A stretch of DNA of 64,000 nucleotides from Streptosporangium carneum (GCF_027922005.1 NZ_BSEV01000001.1:87638-151637), one strand, 5' to 3'. Positions 49,081-58,650 are shown, counted from the first letter of the stretch. Program-made: numbers and translations. The notes: generated by a model not told the origin, from the sequence alone.

Positions 49081-51732
49081 TCAGGCCTTGGCCTTCGCCC
49101 GCGGGGCGGGACGCTTCTTGGGCGCCGGGCCGCGGGCGCGGCGTTCGGCGAGAAGCTCGGCGGCGCGCTCGGTGGTGATGTGCTCGACCTCGTCACCCTT
49201 GCGCAGGGAGGCGTTGGTCTCGCCGTCGGTTACGTACGGACCGAAACGCCCCTCCTTGACCACGATCGGCTTCTTGGAGACGGGGTCCTCACCGAGCTCG
49301 CGCAGCGGGGGCGCCGCGGCGGCACGACCCCTGCCGCGGGCCTTCGGCTGCGCGAACAGCTCCTTGGCCTGCTCCAGGGTGACCGTGAACATCTCCTCCT
49401 CCGACCCCAGCGAACGGGAGTCGGTGCCCTTCTTCAGGTAGGGGCCGAACTTGCCGTTCTGCACCGTGACGACCTGCCCCTCGAGCTCGCCCAGGGTCCT
49501 GGGCAGCGAAAGCAGGCGCAGGGCGTCGTCCAGGGTGACGGTGTCCAGGGACATCGACTTCAGCAGCGAACCGGTGCGCGGCTTGGGGGCGTCGGCCTTC
49601 TTCGTCCGCTTCTTCCCCTCGACCGGTGGCTCCTCGGGGAGGATCTCGGTCACGTAGGGGCCGTAACGGCCGTCCTTGGCCACGATCAGGTTGCCGGTGA
49701 CCGGATCCTTGCCCAGCTCCCTGTCGCCCGTCGGACGGGAGAACAGCTCCTCGGCCATCTCGGCGGTGAGCTCGTCGGGCGCCAGATCCTCGGGGACGTT
49801 CACCCGGGCGCCGTCGCGATCCAGGTAGGGCCCGTAACGGCCGACCCGGATCATGATGTCGGTGCCCCGGATCGGGAACGAGCTGATCTCCTTGGCGTCG
49901 ATCTCGCCGAGCTCGGTGACCAGGACCTTCAGGCCCTCGTCGCCCTGCTCTCCGTAGTAGAAACGCCGCAGCTCCGGCACCCGCTCGGCGCGGTCGTTGG
50001 CGATGTCGTCGAGGACCTTCTCCATGTCGGCGGTGAAGTCGTAGTCGACGAGATGCCCGAAGTGCTGCTCCAGCAGGTTGACCACCGCGAACGCCAGGAA
50101 GGACGGCACCAGCGCCGTGCCCTTCTTGAACACGTAGCCGCGGTCGAGGATCGTGCCGATGATCGACGCGTACGTCGAGGGACGGCCGATCTCCCGGTCC
50201 TCCAGCTCCTTGATGAGCGAGGCCTCGGTGTATCGCGCGGGCGGCTTGGTCGCGTGCGCCAGCACGTTGAGCTCGGCCGCGGTGAGGCGGTCGCCCTCGG
50301 CCAGGTTGGGCAGGCGCTTCTCGGAGTCGTCACGGTCGGTCGACGGGTCGTCCGCGCCCTCGACGTAGGCCTTCAGGAAGCCGTGGAAGGTGATCGTCCG
50401 TCCGGTGGCGGAGAACTCGACCTGCTCACCCGAGCTGGAGACGCCCGCCACCTTGACGCTGATCGACTCACCGACCGCGTCCTTCATCTGGGAGGAGACG
50501 GTCCGCTGCCAGATCAGTTCGTACAGCCGGAACATGTCGCCGGTCAGCCCGGTCTCACCGGGCGTGCGGAACTCCTCACCCGAGGGGCGGATCGCCTCGT
50601 GCGCCTCCTGGGCGTTCTTCACCTTGCTGGCGTACGCCCTGGGCTTGTCGGGCACGTAGGCCGCGCCGTACAGCTTGATGGCCTGGCTGCGGGCGGCGGC
50701 GACGGCCGTCTCCGACAGCGTGATGCTGTCGGTTCGCATGTAGGTGATGTAGCCGTTCTCGTACAGACGCTGGGCGACCTGCATGGTGGACTTCGCGGAG
50801 AAGCCGAGCTTCCTGCTGGCCTCCTGCTGCAGGGTGGTCGTCCTGAACGGCGCGTAGGGCTTACGGGTGTACGGCTTGCGCTCGACCGAGGCGACCCGGT
50901 AGGCCGTGCCGGCGAGCCTGCCCGCCAGCGCCCGCGCCGCCTGCTCGTCCAGGTGGAGCACGTCGGCGCTCTTGAGCGTGCCGTTGCTCGCGAAGTCACG
51001 GCCCTGGGCGACGCGCCTGCCGTCCACGCCGGTCAGCGCGGCGCTGAACTCGCGGGGGATCTCGTCACGGCCCGTGTCGAACAGCCCCTGCAGGTCCCAG
51101 TAGCTGGCGCTGGTGAACGCCAGGCGCTCGCGCTCGCGCTCCACGACCAGGCGGGTCGCCACGGACTGCACGCGGCCCGCGGACAGCCGGGGCTTGACCT
51201 TCTTCCACAGGACGGGGCTGACCTCGTAGCCGTAGAGGCGGTCGAGGATGCGGCGGGTCTCCTGGGCGTCGACCAGCCGCAGGTTCAGGGCGCGCGGGTT
51301 GGCGACCGCCTCCTGGATCGCCCTCGGGGTGATCTCGTGGAAGACCATGCGGTGGACCGGCACCTTGGGGTTGAGCACCTCGCGGAGGTGCCAGGCGATC
51401 GCCTCGCCCTCCCGGTCCTCGTCAGTGGCGAGATAGAGCTCGTCAGCGTCCTTGAGCAGCTGCTTGAGCTTGCTCACCTGCGCCTTCTTGTCATGGTTGA
51501 CGACATAGAGCGGCTCGAACTCGTGGTCCACGTTGACACCCAGGCGGGCCCACGACTTCCCCTTGTACTTCTCCGGGATGTCGTCGGCCTTCTCGGGGAG
51601 GTCGCGAATATGTCCGATGCTGGACTCCACGACGTAGCCGCGGCCGAGGTACCCAGCGATGGTCTTCGCCTTGGAAGGCGACTCGACGATCACCAGGCGG
51701 GTTCCGCCGGCGTTGCCGTTCTTGGCTGGCAC
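49081..51732 (-). CDS. topA: DNA topoisomerase I
   Basis: GTG 51732, preceded by GAGGTAGGAAG, is chosen as start. The 883-residue enzyme opens with TRLVIVESPSKAKTIAGYLG (Toprim), holds LYLATDEDREGEAIAWHLRE, and the active-site Tyr is in GYITYMRTDSITLS. It relaxes negative supercoils. The C-terminal part lacks zinc fingers and instead has repeats with GRYGPYL/KFGPYLKKG and RFGPYVTDG, then a basic tail ending RAKAKA, as usual in actinobacteria. It diverges from the DUF5703 gene, a conserved layout in this phylum. Confidence 0.97.
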   Translation of the reverse strand: MPAKNGNAGGTRLVIVESPSKAKTIAGYLGRGYVVESSIGHIRDLPEKADDIPEKYKGKSWARLGVNVDHEFEPLYVVNHDKKAQVSKLKQLLKDADELYLATDEDREGEAIAWHLREVLNPKVPVHRMVFHEITPRAIQEAVANPRALNLRLVDAQETRRILDRLYGYEVSPVLWKKVKPRLSAGRVQSVATRLVVERERERLAFTSASYWDLQGLFDTGRDEIPREFSAALTGVDGRRVAQGRDFASNGTLKSADVLHLDEQAARALAGRLAGTAYRVASVERKPYTRKPYAPFRTTTLQQEASRKLGFSAKSTMQVAQRLYENGYITYMRTDSITLSETAVAAARSQAIKLYGAAYVPDKPRAYASKVKNAQEAHEAIRPSGEEFRTPGETGLTGDMFRLYELIWQRTVSSQMKDAVGESISVKVAGVSSSGEQVEFSATGRTITFHGFLKAYVEGADDPSTDRDDSEKRLPNLAEGDRLTAAELNVLAHATKPPARYTEASLIKELEDREIGRPSTYASIIGTILDRGYVFKKGTALVPSFLAFAVVNLLEQHFGHLVDYDFTADMEKVLDDIANDRAERVPELRRFYYGEQGDEGLKVLVTELGEIDAKEISSFPIRGTDIMIRVGRYGPYLDRDGARVNVPEDLAPDELTAEMAEELFSRPTGDRELGKDPVTGNLIVAKDGRYGPYVTEILPEEPPVEGKKRTKKADAPKPRTGSLLKSMSLDTVTLDDALRLLSLPRTLGELEGQVVTVQNGKFGPYLKKGTDSRSLGSEEEMFTVTLEQAKELFAQPKARGRGRAAAAPPLRELGEDPVSKKPIVVKEGRFGPYVTDGETNASLRKGDEVEHITTERAAELLAERRARGPAPKKRPAPRAKAKA

Positions 51733-51888
51733 GCTGCTTCCTACCTCGCTGTTCGCATTCGTTCCCCGTTCACTTCCACTCGGGTTACCCGATCTGGATC
51801 GGGCACACTCCCAAGTAAAGCCGCAAGGACGCACAATAAAGCCCTATGGGAGCCGACGTCCCCTGCCCACCCTCGGAGACTAATCGCT

Positions 51889-52074
51889 GTGCTGGACTAC
51901 TCCTACTTGGTTCTCCATCTTCCGCGTGGCACCTCCCGGGACACGGCCCGGCGGATACTGACCGAACACGCAGAATACGGCGACTGGGAACTCGACCGTC
52001 TGCGACTGTATCCCGACGGCCGTCGTGACATCCGACTGCGTCGCAAGATCATACGTGTGACCAGGACGATGTGA
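51889..52074 (+). CDS. DUF5703-family small protein
   Basis: A GTG start at 51889 with GGAG 11 bases upstream gives a 61-residue protein, too short to stand out among longer open frames in this GC-rich area. It reads LDYSYLVLHLPRGTSRDTAR, then LTEHAEYGDWELDRLRLYPDG and a basic end RRKIIRVTRTM, matching DUF5703, an actinobacterial family of unknown function conserved next to topA. It is divergent from topA. Confidence 0.87.
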   Translation: MLDYSYLVLHLPRGTSRDTARRILTEHAEYGDWELDRLRLYPDGRRDIRLRRKIIRVTRTM

Positions 52075-52252
52075 CCCCGGACATGGCTTTGCCCGTCCCG
52101 GGCCGCGCCCCCGGAACGGGCAAAGCTTCTCTGCCCCACAGGGCGATCGAAGATCACGATGTGCAGTGACGATCTTCTCGCGCCATGCGTGGAGCGCCTG
52201 TGCGTCTCCCTCGATGGATCGGAGGGGACATGTCTGGCGAGTTACTAACGTC

Positions 52253-54160
52253 TTACTTCCGGGCGAACCGGATACGGCGAGCGGTCACGAAAAGCGTGGC
52301 GGAGGCGGCGGACATGGCGCCGAGCACCAGAGCGAGCAGCGAGCCGGAGTTCATCCCGGTCACGCCGATCGGCTGGGCGGCGCTCATGAGGCCGACGGGC
52401 AGGGCGTTGCCGATGGGCGTCGAGGGAACCAGACCGGCGGTGGGAGCCAGCGGCGAGTCGCCCTTCTTCGGCGAGGACTGAGCGGAGCGGGTCGCCGCGC
52501 CGGGCAGGCCCGAAACCCCGGCCGCGTCCGAAACCCCGGCCGAGTCGGCGACGGCGGCCGGGTCGGCGACGCCCGGCACCTCGGGAAGCTCGGGCAGGCC
52601 GGCCGCGTCGCGCGCCTCGTCGGCCACGGGCAGCGAGGAGGTCCCGGAGGCGCCGGCCTGCTGGGCCAGCCCGGCCACGCTCTTGGTCGGGTTCAGCCCC
52701 GGGACGACGGGAAGGGTGGACAGCAGACCGCTGGTCCTGTGCTTGGCGGGGACGCCGTTCCACTGGCCCTGGCCGGCGGCCTGCGCCGCGTTGCGGAGCC
52801 TGCCCTGGCCCCCGCCCACGTGCGAGCCGCCGAGGCAGCCCGCGGCCGCGTCGCCCAGGGCGGCGACGGCGTTGCCGCAGGCGTTGATCGGCGCGGTGAT
52901 CGGGATGAGGACCTGGTTGCCGCCGAGGACGGACGACCGGCCCGAGGTGGTGTTGCCGCCGACCCCGCGACCGCCGCCGTGCCCTCCGCCCTTGATGGAG
53001 GCGCCGCCCCTGCAACCGGCGAAGGCGTCGCCGAGGACGGCGACGGCGTTGCCGCAGACGTTGATCGGCGCGGTGATCGGGATGAGGACCTGGTTGCCAC
53101 CGAGGACGGACGACCGGCCCGAGGTGGTGTTGCCGCCGACCCCGCGACCGCCGCCGCGCCCGGGACGGCCGGCCTCGACCGAGGAGCCGCCCTTGCAGCC
53201 CGCCTCACCGTTGCCGACCGAGTTGCCGCAGAGGTTGATCGGCGCGGTGATCGGCGCGATCACCTGGTTGCCGCCCCCCACGGAGAAGCGGCCGTCGGTG
53301 CCGTTGCCGCCCGCACCCTGCTGGGGCCCGGGACGCGAGCCGTGCCCGCCCGGGTGCCCACCGGAGTGACCGCCCGGGTATCCGGGCTTGCCCGGCCGGC
53401 CGGGCCTGCCCGGGCCGTTCTCGCCGGGAACCCCGACGCCGCCCTTGCAGCCGGAGAGCGCCTTGCCGAAGACCGCGGCCGAGTTGCCGCAGACGTTGAT
53501 CGGCGCGGTGATCGGCGCGACCACCTGGTTGCCGCCGAGCACGGACGACCGACCCGAGGTGGTGTTGCCGCCGGCCCCGCGGCCGCCGCCCGCCCCGGTG
53601 ACGGAGGAGCCGCCCTTGCAGCCCGCCACGGCGTCACCGAAGATCGAGACGGCGTTGCCGCAGGCGTTGATCGGCGCGGTGATCGGAGCGACCACCTGGT
53701 TGCCGCCCAGGACGCTGTGCGCACCGGTCGTACGGTTGCCGCCGGACCCGCCGCCGCCGCGGCCCGACCTCGTGACGGAGGAGCCGCCCTTGCAGCCCGC
53801 CCGGGAACCGCCGAGGACCGCGACGGCGTTGCCGCAGGCGTTGATCGGCGCGGTGATCGGCGCGACCACCTGGTTGCCGCCGCCCACGGACGACGTGCCG
53901 GAGGTCTTGCCGGGGACGCCGGAAGCGCCGCCCGAGTCCTCGACGGAGGCGCCGCCCTGGGACGACCCCGCCGCTTCGCCCGCGACGCCCACGCCGTTGC
54001 CGCTGATGTCGACCGGCAGGGTGATCGGCGCCTTGACCTGGTTGCCGCCGAGGACCGAGTGGTCGCCGTCGGTGTCGGCGAAGGCCGTACCGCTGCCCAG
54101 GGACATGACACCCAGTGCGAGCAGTGCTGCGGGAGCCGTGCCCTTAGCCCACGTACGCAT
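52253..54160 (-). CDS. Multi-repeat chaplin-like surface protein
   Basis: A protein of 635 residues with a signal peptide (cleavage near AFA-DT). The body holds seven chaplin-like repeats with the core GGNQVVAPITAPINACGNAV and a later A-G-C-K-G-G. Each repeat carries two Cys (CGN and GCK/GCR/GCL) except the first, which has none. Linkers are Gly/Ser-rich, with a collagen-like Pro/Gly stretch after the fourth repeat. The C-terminus has a hydrophobic helix (LLALVLGAMSAASATLFVTA) and basic tail RRIRFARK; upstream is only a weak sorting-like IGVTG. Chaplins normally have one or two domains and form hydrophobic amyloid layers on aerial hyphae. This one may be a cell-surface scaffold. Confidence 0.88.
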   Translation of the reverse strand: MRTWAKGTAPAALLALGVMSLGSGTAFADTDGDHSVLGGNQVKAPITLPVDISGNGVGVAGEAAGSSQGGASVEDSGGASGVPGKTSGTSSVGGGNQVVAPITAPINACGNAVAVLGGSRAGCKGGSSVTRSGRGGGGSGGNRTTGAHSVLGGNQVVAPITAPINACGNAVSIFGDAVAGCKGGSSVTGAGGGRGAGGNTTSGRSSVLGGNQVVAPITAPINVCGNSAAVFGKALSGCKGGVGVPGENGPGRPGRPGKPGYPGGHSGGHPGGHGSRPGPQQGAGGNGTDGRFSVGGGNQVIAPITAPINLCGNSVGNGEAGCKGGSSVEAGRPGRGGGRGVGGNTTSGRSSVLGGNQVLIPITAPINVCGNAVAVLGDAFAGCRGGASIKGGGHGGGRGVGGNTTSGRSSVLGGNQVLIPITAPINACGNAVAALGDAAAGCLGGSHVGGGQGRLRNAAQAAGQGQWNGVPAKHRTSGLLSTLPVVPGLNPTKSVAGLAQQAGASGTSSLPVADEARDAAGLPELPEVPGVADPAAVADSAGVSDAAGVSGLPGAATRSAQSSPKKGDSPLAPTAGLVPSTPIGNALPVGLMSAAQPIGVTGMNSGSLLALVLGAMSAASATLFVTARRIRFARK

Positions 54161-54415
54161 GATTTATGCTCCTTGCGGTTCTTAGGGGGATACCTGACGT
54201 CTCGTGACCGGCACGAAGCCAGGCGGGATCAGCCGAGAGCCCGCACAGCGGAAGCCTCGACGGCCTGTCACGAGGAACTGGGAACTACAACTGGGAACTA
54301 CTTCGTCGCTGTTGACATCGCTGCTGACGGAGCGACTTCCCGGACAGGGAACCTGCGCGCTCCGCGACCGGCCGGCCCGTCCTGAGTGAGCCAGAAGCCG
54401 ATCTGTGAGACGAGA

Positions 54416-55036
54416 TCAGTCAGGAGAGAAAGAGGGGTCGTCCGCCGCTGTGCGGACGACAGGGGGAAGGGCGCACGCCGACGCGACGCGCCGCGCCGTC
54501 ACCCGCGGGTCGTAGACGAACCGCGTGACATCCCCCACACCCGGGCCCGAAGGGCCGGACCCGCCACTGGTCTGGGGCACGAATCCGTTGGCTCCAGAAC
54601 TGTGGTCAGCGGTCGCGGGCACCGGGGAACCCGGCTTCGACTGGCTGGTGAGCCCGTCCACGCCTCGGCCCGCCATGGCCTCGGCATTGCCCGTCACCGA
54701 GAATCCGCCACTGTCCGTGGGGAAGACATCGGCCTCGAAGGCCGACCCGGAAGTGGCTGGGTCGGGGACGCCGGAGCCGGCCACTCCTGTCACCGCGGTG
54801 GTGTCCGCGGCCGCCGGAGCGGCGCCGAGGAGTCCGAAGACGACGGCGAGCAGCCAACCGGCGGCCAGTAGGCCGCCGATCGCGAAGGCTCGCCTGACGA
54901 TCAGCCAGGCACCGGCCGCGAACCGCGCCATCCGGTCAGCCCGGGCGAAGACGGCGTCGTCAGCGGAAACGGCCACGGGCGCACGCCGAGCAGCGGGCGA
55001 GGACGCCCTCCACTGCTCATGCGACACGCGCACCAC
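54416..55036 (-). CDS. Membrane-anchored or secreted hypothetical protein
   Basis: A GTG start with GGAGG five bases upstream gives 206 residues. A basic N-terminal part is followed by one hydrophobic stretch (AFAIGGLLAAGWLLAVVFGL) ending AAPAAADTT, so a signal or anchor. The rest is Gly/Ser/Thr-rich and low-complexity, with no recognised domain. It lies 255 bp upstream of the multi-chaplin gene on the same strand. That position suggests a possible surface role, but no direct evidence supports this. Confidence 0.6.
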   Translation of the reverse strand: MVRVSHEQWRASSPAARRAPVAVSADDAVFARADRMARFAAGAWLIVRRAFAIGGLLAAGWLLAVVFGLLGAAPAAADTTAVTGVAGSGVPDPATSGSAFEADVFPTDSGGFSVTGNAEAMAGRGVDGLTSQSKPGSPVPATADHSSGANGFVPQTSGGSGPSGPGVGDVTRFVYDPRVTARRVASACALPPVVRTAADDPSFSPD

Positions 55037-55161
55037 GTGACCTCCCCGAAGCTCCTGGCCGGGCCCGCCTTGAGGCAGGCCTCAGCCCTTCAACGGAAAG
55101 TTACGTTAGCAGCACGGGGAGTTAGCGCGAAGGGTTTCCGGCGGCTTTCCGAAAGAACCTC

Positions 55162-56469
55162 TCAGCAGCCGTCAAGGAAGCGGTCAAGCACCCGCACCCC
55201 GAACTGGAGCGAATCCACCGGCACCCGCTCGTCCACCCCATGGAACATCCCGGAGAAGTCCAAGTCCGCGGGCAGCTTGAGCGGCGCGAACCCGAACCCG
55301 CGGATGCCGAGCGCGCTGAACGCCTTCAGGTCCGTGCCCCCGGAAAGGGTGTACGGCACGGCGAGGGCGCCCGGGTCCTCCGCCACGAGCGCGTCGGCCA
55401 TGGCCCGCACCAGCGGGCCGTCGAACCCGGTCTCGAGGGCGATGTCGTGGTTGACGAACTCCCTGGTCACGTTGGGGCCGAGCAGCTCGTCGACGGTCTG
55501 GAAGAACTCCTCCTCGTATCCCGGCAGGAACCGGCCGTCCACGTGCGCTACGGCGGTCTGCGGGATCACGTTCGTCTTGTAGCCCGCCTCCAGCAGGGTG
55601 GGGTTGGTGGTGTTGCGCAACGTGGCGCCGATCATGCGGGCCAGCGGGCCCAGCTTGGCCACGGTCGCCTCGGGATCGTCGAGGTCGAGTTCGAGCTCCA
55701 ACGCCTTGGAGAGCTCGGTGAGGAGGGTGCTGACCGTCTGCGTCAGCCGTACCGGCCACTCGTAACGCCCGATGCGGCCGACCGCCTCCGCCAGCTCGGT
55801 GACGGCGTTCTCCGCGTTGAGCATGGAGCCGTGCCCGGCCCTGCCGGTCGCGGTCAGCTTCATCCAGGCGATGCCCTTCTCCGCCGCCTCGATGAAGTAC
55901 AGCCTGCGCGCCTCGTCGATGGAGACGCTGAACCCGCCCACCTCGCCGATCGCCTCGGTGCACCCGTCGAACAGGTCCTTGTGCTCGGCGGCCAGCCAGT
56001 GCGCGCCGTACCCGCCCCCGGCCTCCTCGTCGGCGGTGAACGCCAGCACCACGTCCCGGGGCGGCCTGCGCCCCTCGCTGAGCCGCTGCCGCACGACCGC
56101 GAGGATCATCGCGTCCATGTTCTTCATGTCGACGGCGCCGCGTCCCCAGACGCACCCGTCGGCGATCTCCCCGCTGAGCGGGTGCAGGGTCCAGTCGGCG
56201 GCGTCGAAGGGGACGACGTCGAGATGCCCGTGCAGGAGCAGCGCGTCGCGGGAGGAGTCCTCCCCCTCGACGCGGACGACCACGTTCGCCCTATGGCTGT
56301 CCGACTCCAGGATCCGCGGCTCCAGCCCGACCTCGGCCAGCTTCTCCGCCACGTACTCGGCCGCCGCCCGCTCACCGGGGCCCGAGTTGTCACCCGCGTT
56401 GGTCGAGTCGATCCGGATCAGGTCACGGCACAGCCCCGCGACCTCGTCCTCACCATTGAGCGTGGTCAT
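55162..56469 (-). CDS. M20-family metallopeptidase (dipeptidase/ArgE/DapE-like)
   Basis: A protein of 435 residues with the M20 layout. Metal ligands lie in LLLHGHLDVVPFD (His), GAVDMKNMD (bridging Asp), DEEAGGGYGAHWL (catalytic Glu pair) and a late His in LSGGTDLKAFSALGI region. A dimerisation domain intervenes around residues 190-310. It hydrolyses a peptide or acyl-amino acid bond in the cytoplasm. The start at 56469 lies 166 bp from the tRNA-Leu gene. It appears monocistronic. Confidence 0.94.
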   Translation of the reverse strand: MTTLNGEDEVAGLCRDLIRIDSTNAGDNSGPGERAAAEYVAEKLAEVGLEPRILESDSHRANVVVRVEGEDSSRDALLLHGHLDVVPFDAADWTLHPLSGEIADGCVWGRGAVDMKNMDAMILAVVRQRLSEGRRPPRDVVLAFTADEEAGGGYGAHWLAAEHKDLFDGCTEAIGEVGGFSVSIDEARRLYFIEAAEKGIAWMKLTATGRAGHGSMLNAENAVTELAEAVGRIGRYEWPVRLTQTVSTLLTELSKALELELDLDDPEATVAKLGPLARMIGATLRNTTNPTLLEAGYKTNVIPQTAVAHVDGRFLPGYEEEFFQTVDELLGPNVTREFVNHDIALETGFDGPLVRAMADALVAEDPGALAVPYTLSGGTDLKAFSALGIRGFGFAPLKLPADLDFSGMFHGVDERVPVDSLQFGVRVLDRFLDGC

Positions 56470-56634
56470 GGCGACTCCTTAGGATTGATACGGCTTGCGC
56501 CTCCCATCCTGCCGCCGCCGAGGCCGTCCCGGCATCCCCGCGGGACCTGCTCGCATACCGATATGACGCAAGCCCAAGAGTTTGCTAACCTGATTCCGCC
56601 GACGCGGGATGACGGTCCAGCGTGCAGGCACCAA

Positions 56635-56720
56635 GTCCGGGTGGCGGAATAGGCAGACGCGCTAGCTTGAGGTGCTAGTGCCCTTTGCGGGGCATGGGGG
56701 TTCAAGTCCCCCCTCGGACA
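56635..56720 (+). tRNA. tRNA-Leu (anticodon GAG)
   Basis: An 86-nt class II tRNA: acceptor GTCCGGG pairs with CTCGGAC (one G-U pair). The anticodon arm CTAGC-TTGAGGT-GCTAG gives anticodon GAG (codon CUC). A long variable arm (TGCCC...GGGCA) and T-arm GGGGG-TTCAAGT-CCCCC follow. No CCA is encoded. The last 59 bases are covered on the other strand by the end of the serine integrase, so its 3' end is the attachment site of the element that follows. Confidence 0.94.
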
Positions 56721-58368
56721 CAAACCCTTCTCCTATGGAGTCCTGGTCACTTACAGAGGTGACCAGGACTTTTCTCTTTCCCGGGTGATACACCAGCCGG
56801 AGTCCGAGGTTCGCGTAGATCTTCGCCTTCCGCAACGGGTCGGCCTGGGCGAGGAGCTGCACCGCGTCGCCGAGCTCGCGCATGAGCGCCGCCAGCTGGC
56901 CTCGGTCGAGCACGCTCCGGCGGGGCGGCGGCATCCGGCGAAGCCTGTTCTCCGCCTCCGCCTTGCGGGCCTGCTCCTCCCGGATCCATCCGGCGACCAC
57001 CGCGGGGTCGGCACCGGCCTCCAGGGCGGCACGGTGCTGGGAGAGCCTGCGGTCGCAGTCGGCGATCTGGCGGCGGGCCATCGCGATCCCCTGCGCCTCG
57101 GGCGGCAGCAGGTCCTGGGTGGCCAGCAGGTCCTCCAGGGTGCGGCCGACGTTCGAGGGTGAGAAGAGCCTGCCGAGCCAGCGGTCCAGCCGCGGCACCA
57201 CGGCGTCCTCGCGCAGGTAGACGTTGCGGGGATGCATCACGTGGTTGGCCAGGGCGTACTCCTCGGGGAAGCGGCACCGGTAGTACGGCGCGTCGTTGGT
57301 CCACTGCCCCTGCATCCTGCGCTCGCAGGCACCGCAGAACAGCAGCCCGCGCAGCTGGTACGGCTTGGGCGTCCGCTTGCGCGTCTTGTCCGTCGGCCGG
57401 TCGCCCCGGCCGGCCAGCGTCGTCTGGGCGGCGGCGAAGTCATCCTGGCCGACGATCGGCGCGTGGGCCACGCTCTCCGACCACACCCACTCCTGGCGGG
57501 AGTTCCAGCGGAGTTTGGTGGTGTGGCCCAGGCCGACGTCGTCGACGTCGATCAGGACCTCGTCCTTGCGCTGCCTGTTCCACACCTGGTGGCCCGTGTA
57601 GCGGGGATTGGTGAGGATGGCCCGCACCGCGCTCTTGGACCAGGCGATGCCGACACGGTGCCGGTTGCGCCCGGGGTCGTGGGCCGACGGGCTGGGGATG
57701 CCGTCGCGGGTGAGCCTCTCGGCGATGGCGAACAGGCCGTACCCGTCGAGGAACTCGGCGAAGATCCGGGCCACCACGGGTGCGGCCGCCGGGTCGAGCT
57801 CCAGCCGGTGCAGGCGCCGGCCGTCGGCGGCCTTGGCCGGGTTGGGGTGCGGGCCCGCGTCGCCCAGGCGGTAGCCGTACGGCGGCCGCCCCCCGAGGAA
57901 GCGACCCTCCATCTGCGCCTGGGCGGACATCGCGGTCCGCACCCGGATCTTGACGCGGTTGCGCTCGCCCTTGCTCATCCCGCCGAACACGCTCATGACG
58001 AGGTCGTGCGCCTCGTTGGCCGGGTCGATCGGCCCGCCGACCTCAGGCACCCACAGCGGCACCCCAAAGTGCTCGAAGATCGGGAAGGTGAGGCCGTACT
58101 GGTTGCCGTAGAAGGCCCGATGCGGCTCGCCGATCACCACGGCCTCGAACCCCCGATGCGGGTCGCGCAGCTCGGCCAGCAGCGCCGCGGCCTGCGGGCG
58201 CCGCTGCCAGGGGATCGAGCGGGACTTGTCGACGTCGAAGAACTCGGTGACGATCTCCCCGCCACGCGACTCGATCAGCGCCCGCGACCGGGTGATCTGC
58301 CAGGCCCGCGACGAGGCGGGGTCCTGGTTGTCCTCGGTCGAGACCCGACCGTAGAAGGCGAACCGCAT
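56662..58368 (-). CDS. Large serine recombinase (integrase)
   Basis: A protein of 568 residues. The resolvase domain begins MRFAFYGRVSTEDNQDP with the nucleophilic Ser near residue 10; ITRSRALIESRGGEIVTEFF and the GMSKGERNRVKIRVRTAM region follow. The recombinase domain has RFLGGRPPYGYRL and YTGHQVWNRQRK, and a zinc ribbon has FCGACERRM. A coiled-coil-rich C-terminal domain follows. The last 18 residues (SEGGLEPPCPAKGTSTSS) are read antisense to tRNA-Leu. It catalyses site-specific integration of the element now sitting at this tRNA. GGAG precedes the ATG. Confidence 0.93.
   Translation of the reverse strand: MRFAFYGRVSTEDNQDPASSRAWQITRSRALIESRGGEIVTEFFDVDKSRSIPWQRRPQAAALLAELRDPHRGFEAVVIGEPHRAFYGNQYGLTFPIFEHFGVPLWVPEVGGPIDPANEAHDLVMSVFGGMSKGERNRVKIRVRTAMSAQAQMEGRFLGGRPPYGYRLGDAGPHPNPAKAADGRRLHRLELDPAAAPVVARIFAEFLDGYGLFAIAERLTRDGIPSPSAHDPGRNRHRVGIAWSKSAVRAILTNPRYTGHQVWNRQRKDEVLIDVDDVGLGHTTKLRWNSRQEWVWSESVAHAPIVGQDDFAAAQTTLAGRGDRPTDKTRKRTPKPYQLRGLLFCGACERRMQGQWTNDAPYYRCRFPEEYALANHVMHPRNVYLREDAVVPRLDRWLGRLFSPSNVGRTLEDLLATQDLLPPEAQGIAMARRQIADCDRRLSQHRAALEAGADPAVVAGWIREEQARKAEAENRLRRMPPPRRSVLDRGQLAALMRELGDAVQLLAQADPLRKAKIYANLGLRLVYHPGKRKVLVTSVSDQDSIGEGFVSEGGLEPPCPAKGTSTSS
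56739..56779 (+). terminator. tRNA-Leu terminator
   Basis: Perfect 12 bp arms (56739-56750 and 56759-56770) around TTACAGAG are followed by TTTTCTCTTT on the plus strand. The hairpin lies in the coding region of the integrase, so the integrase mRNA carries its complement near the 3' end. Confidence 0.85.
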
Positions 58369-58396
58369 CGGTGCTCCAGCTCTCCGTTCCGGGTTC

Positions 58397-58552
58397 TCAG
58401 GCGACGTCGGGGACGGCTGCGCCGACCGACTCCGCGTGGGCCTCCAGCAGGATCTCCAGCAGCTCCCTGGCGGCGCCGGGGGTCAGCCGGGGCGGGCCCT
58501 GCGGGAGCACCACGTGCACGCCGGGCTGGCCGGATCCCTTGACGGTGGTCAT
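58397..58552 (-). CDS. Small element protein (51 residues)
   Basis: ATG 58552 has AGGAG ten bases upstream. The 51-residue product reads MTTVKGSGQPGVHVVLPQGP then LTPGAARELLEILLEAHAES, with a C-terminal helix. No HTH is evident. It sits directly before the integrase gene (28 bp), where AICEs often have an excisionase-size gene. Whether this is an excisionase is unclear. Confidence 0.6.
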   Translation of the reverse strand: MTTVKGSGQPGVHVVLPQGPPRLTPGAARELLEILLEAHAESVGAAVPDVA

Positions 58553-58650
58553 GATGGTCACGCTCCTGTTCGTGGACGGGGGCGCGGCTCCGGTGGCTTG
58601 CTTGGCGGTGGGCTCCGGAGCCGTTTCGCGGTCGGGGGTCGTTTCGGGGT

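Noticed and set aside
48880-52074. Open frame of 1064 codons on the plus strand
   Set aside because: It is antisense to topA. Only the last 61 codons, in a separately started frame, belong to the DUF5703 gene.
52693-54111. Open frames in other registers of the chaplin gene
   Set aside because: They arise from the repetitive high-GC sequence and lack a signal peptide, ribosome binding site and domain content.
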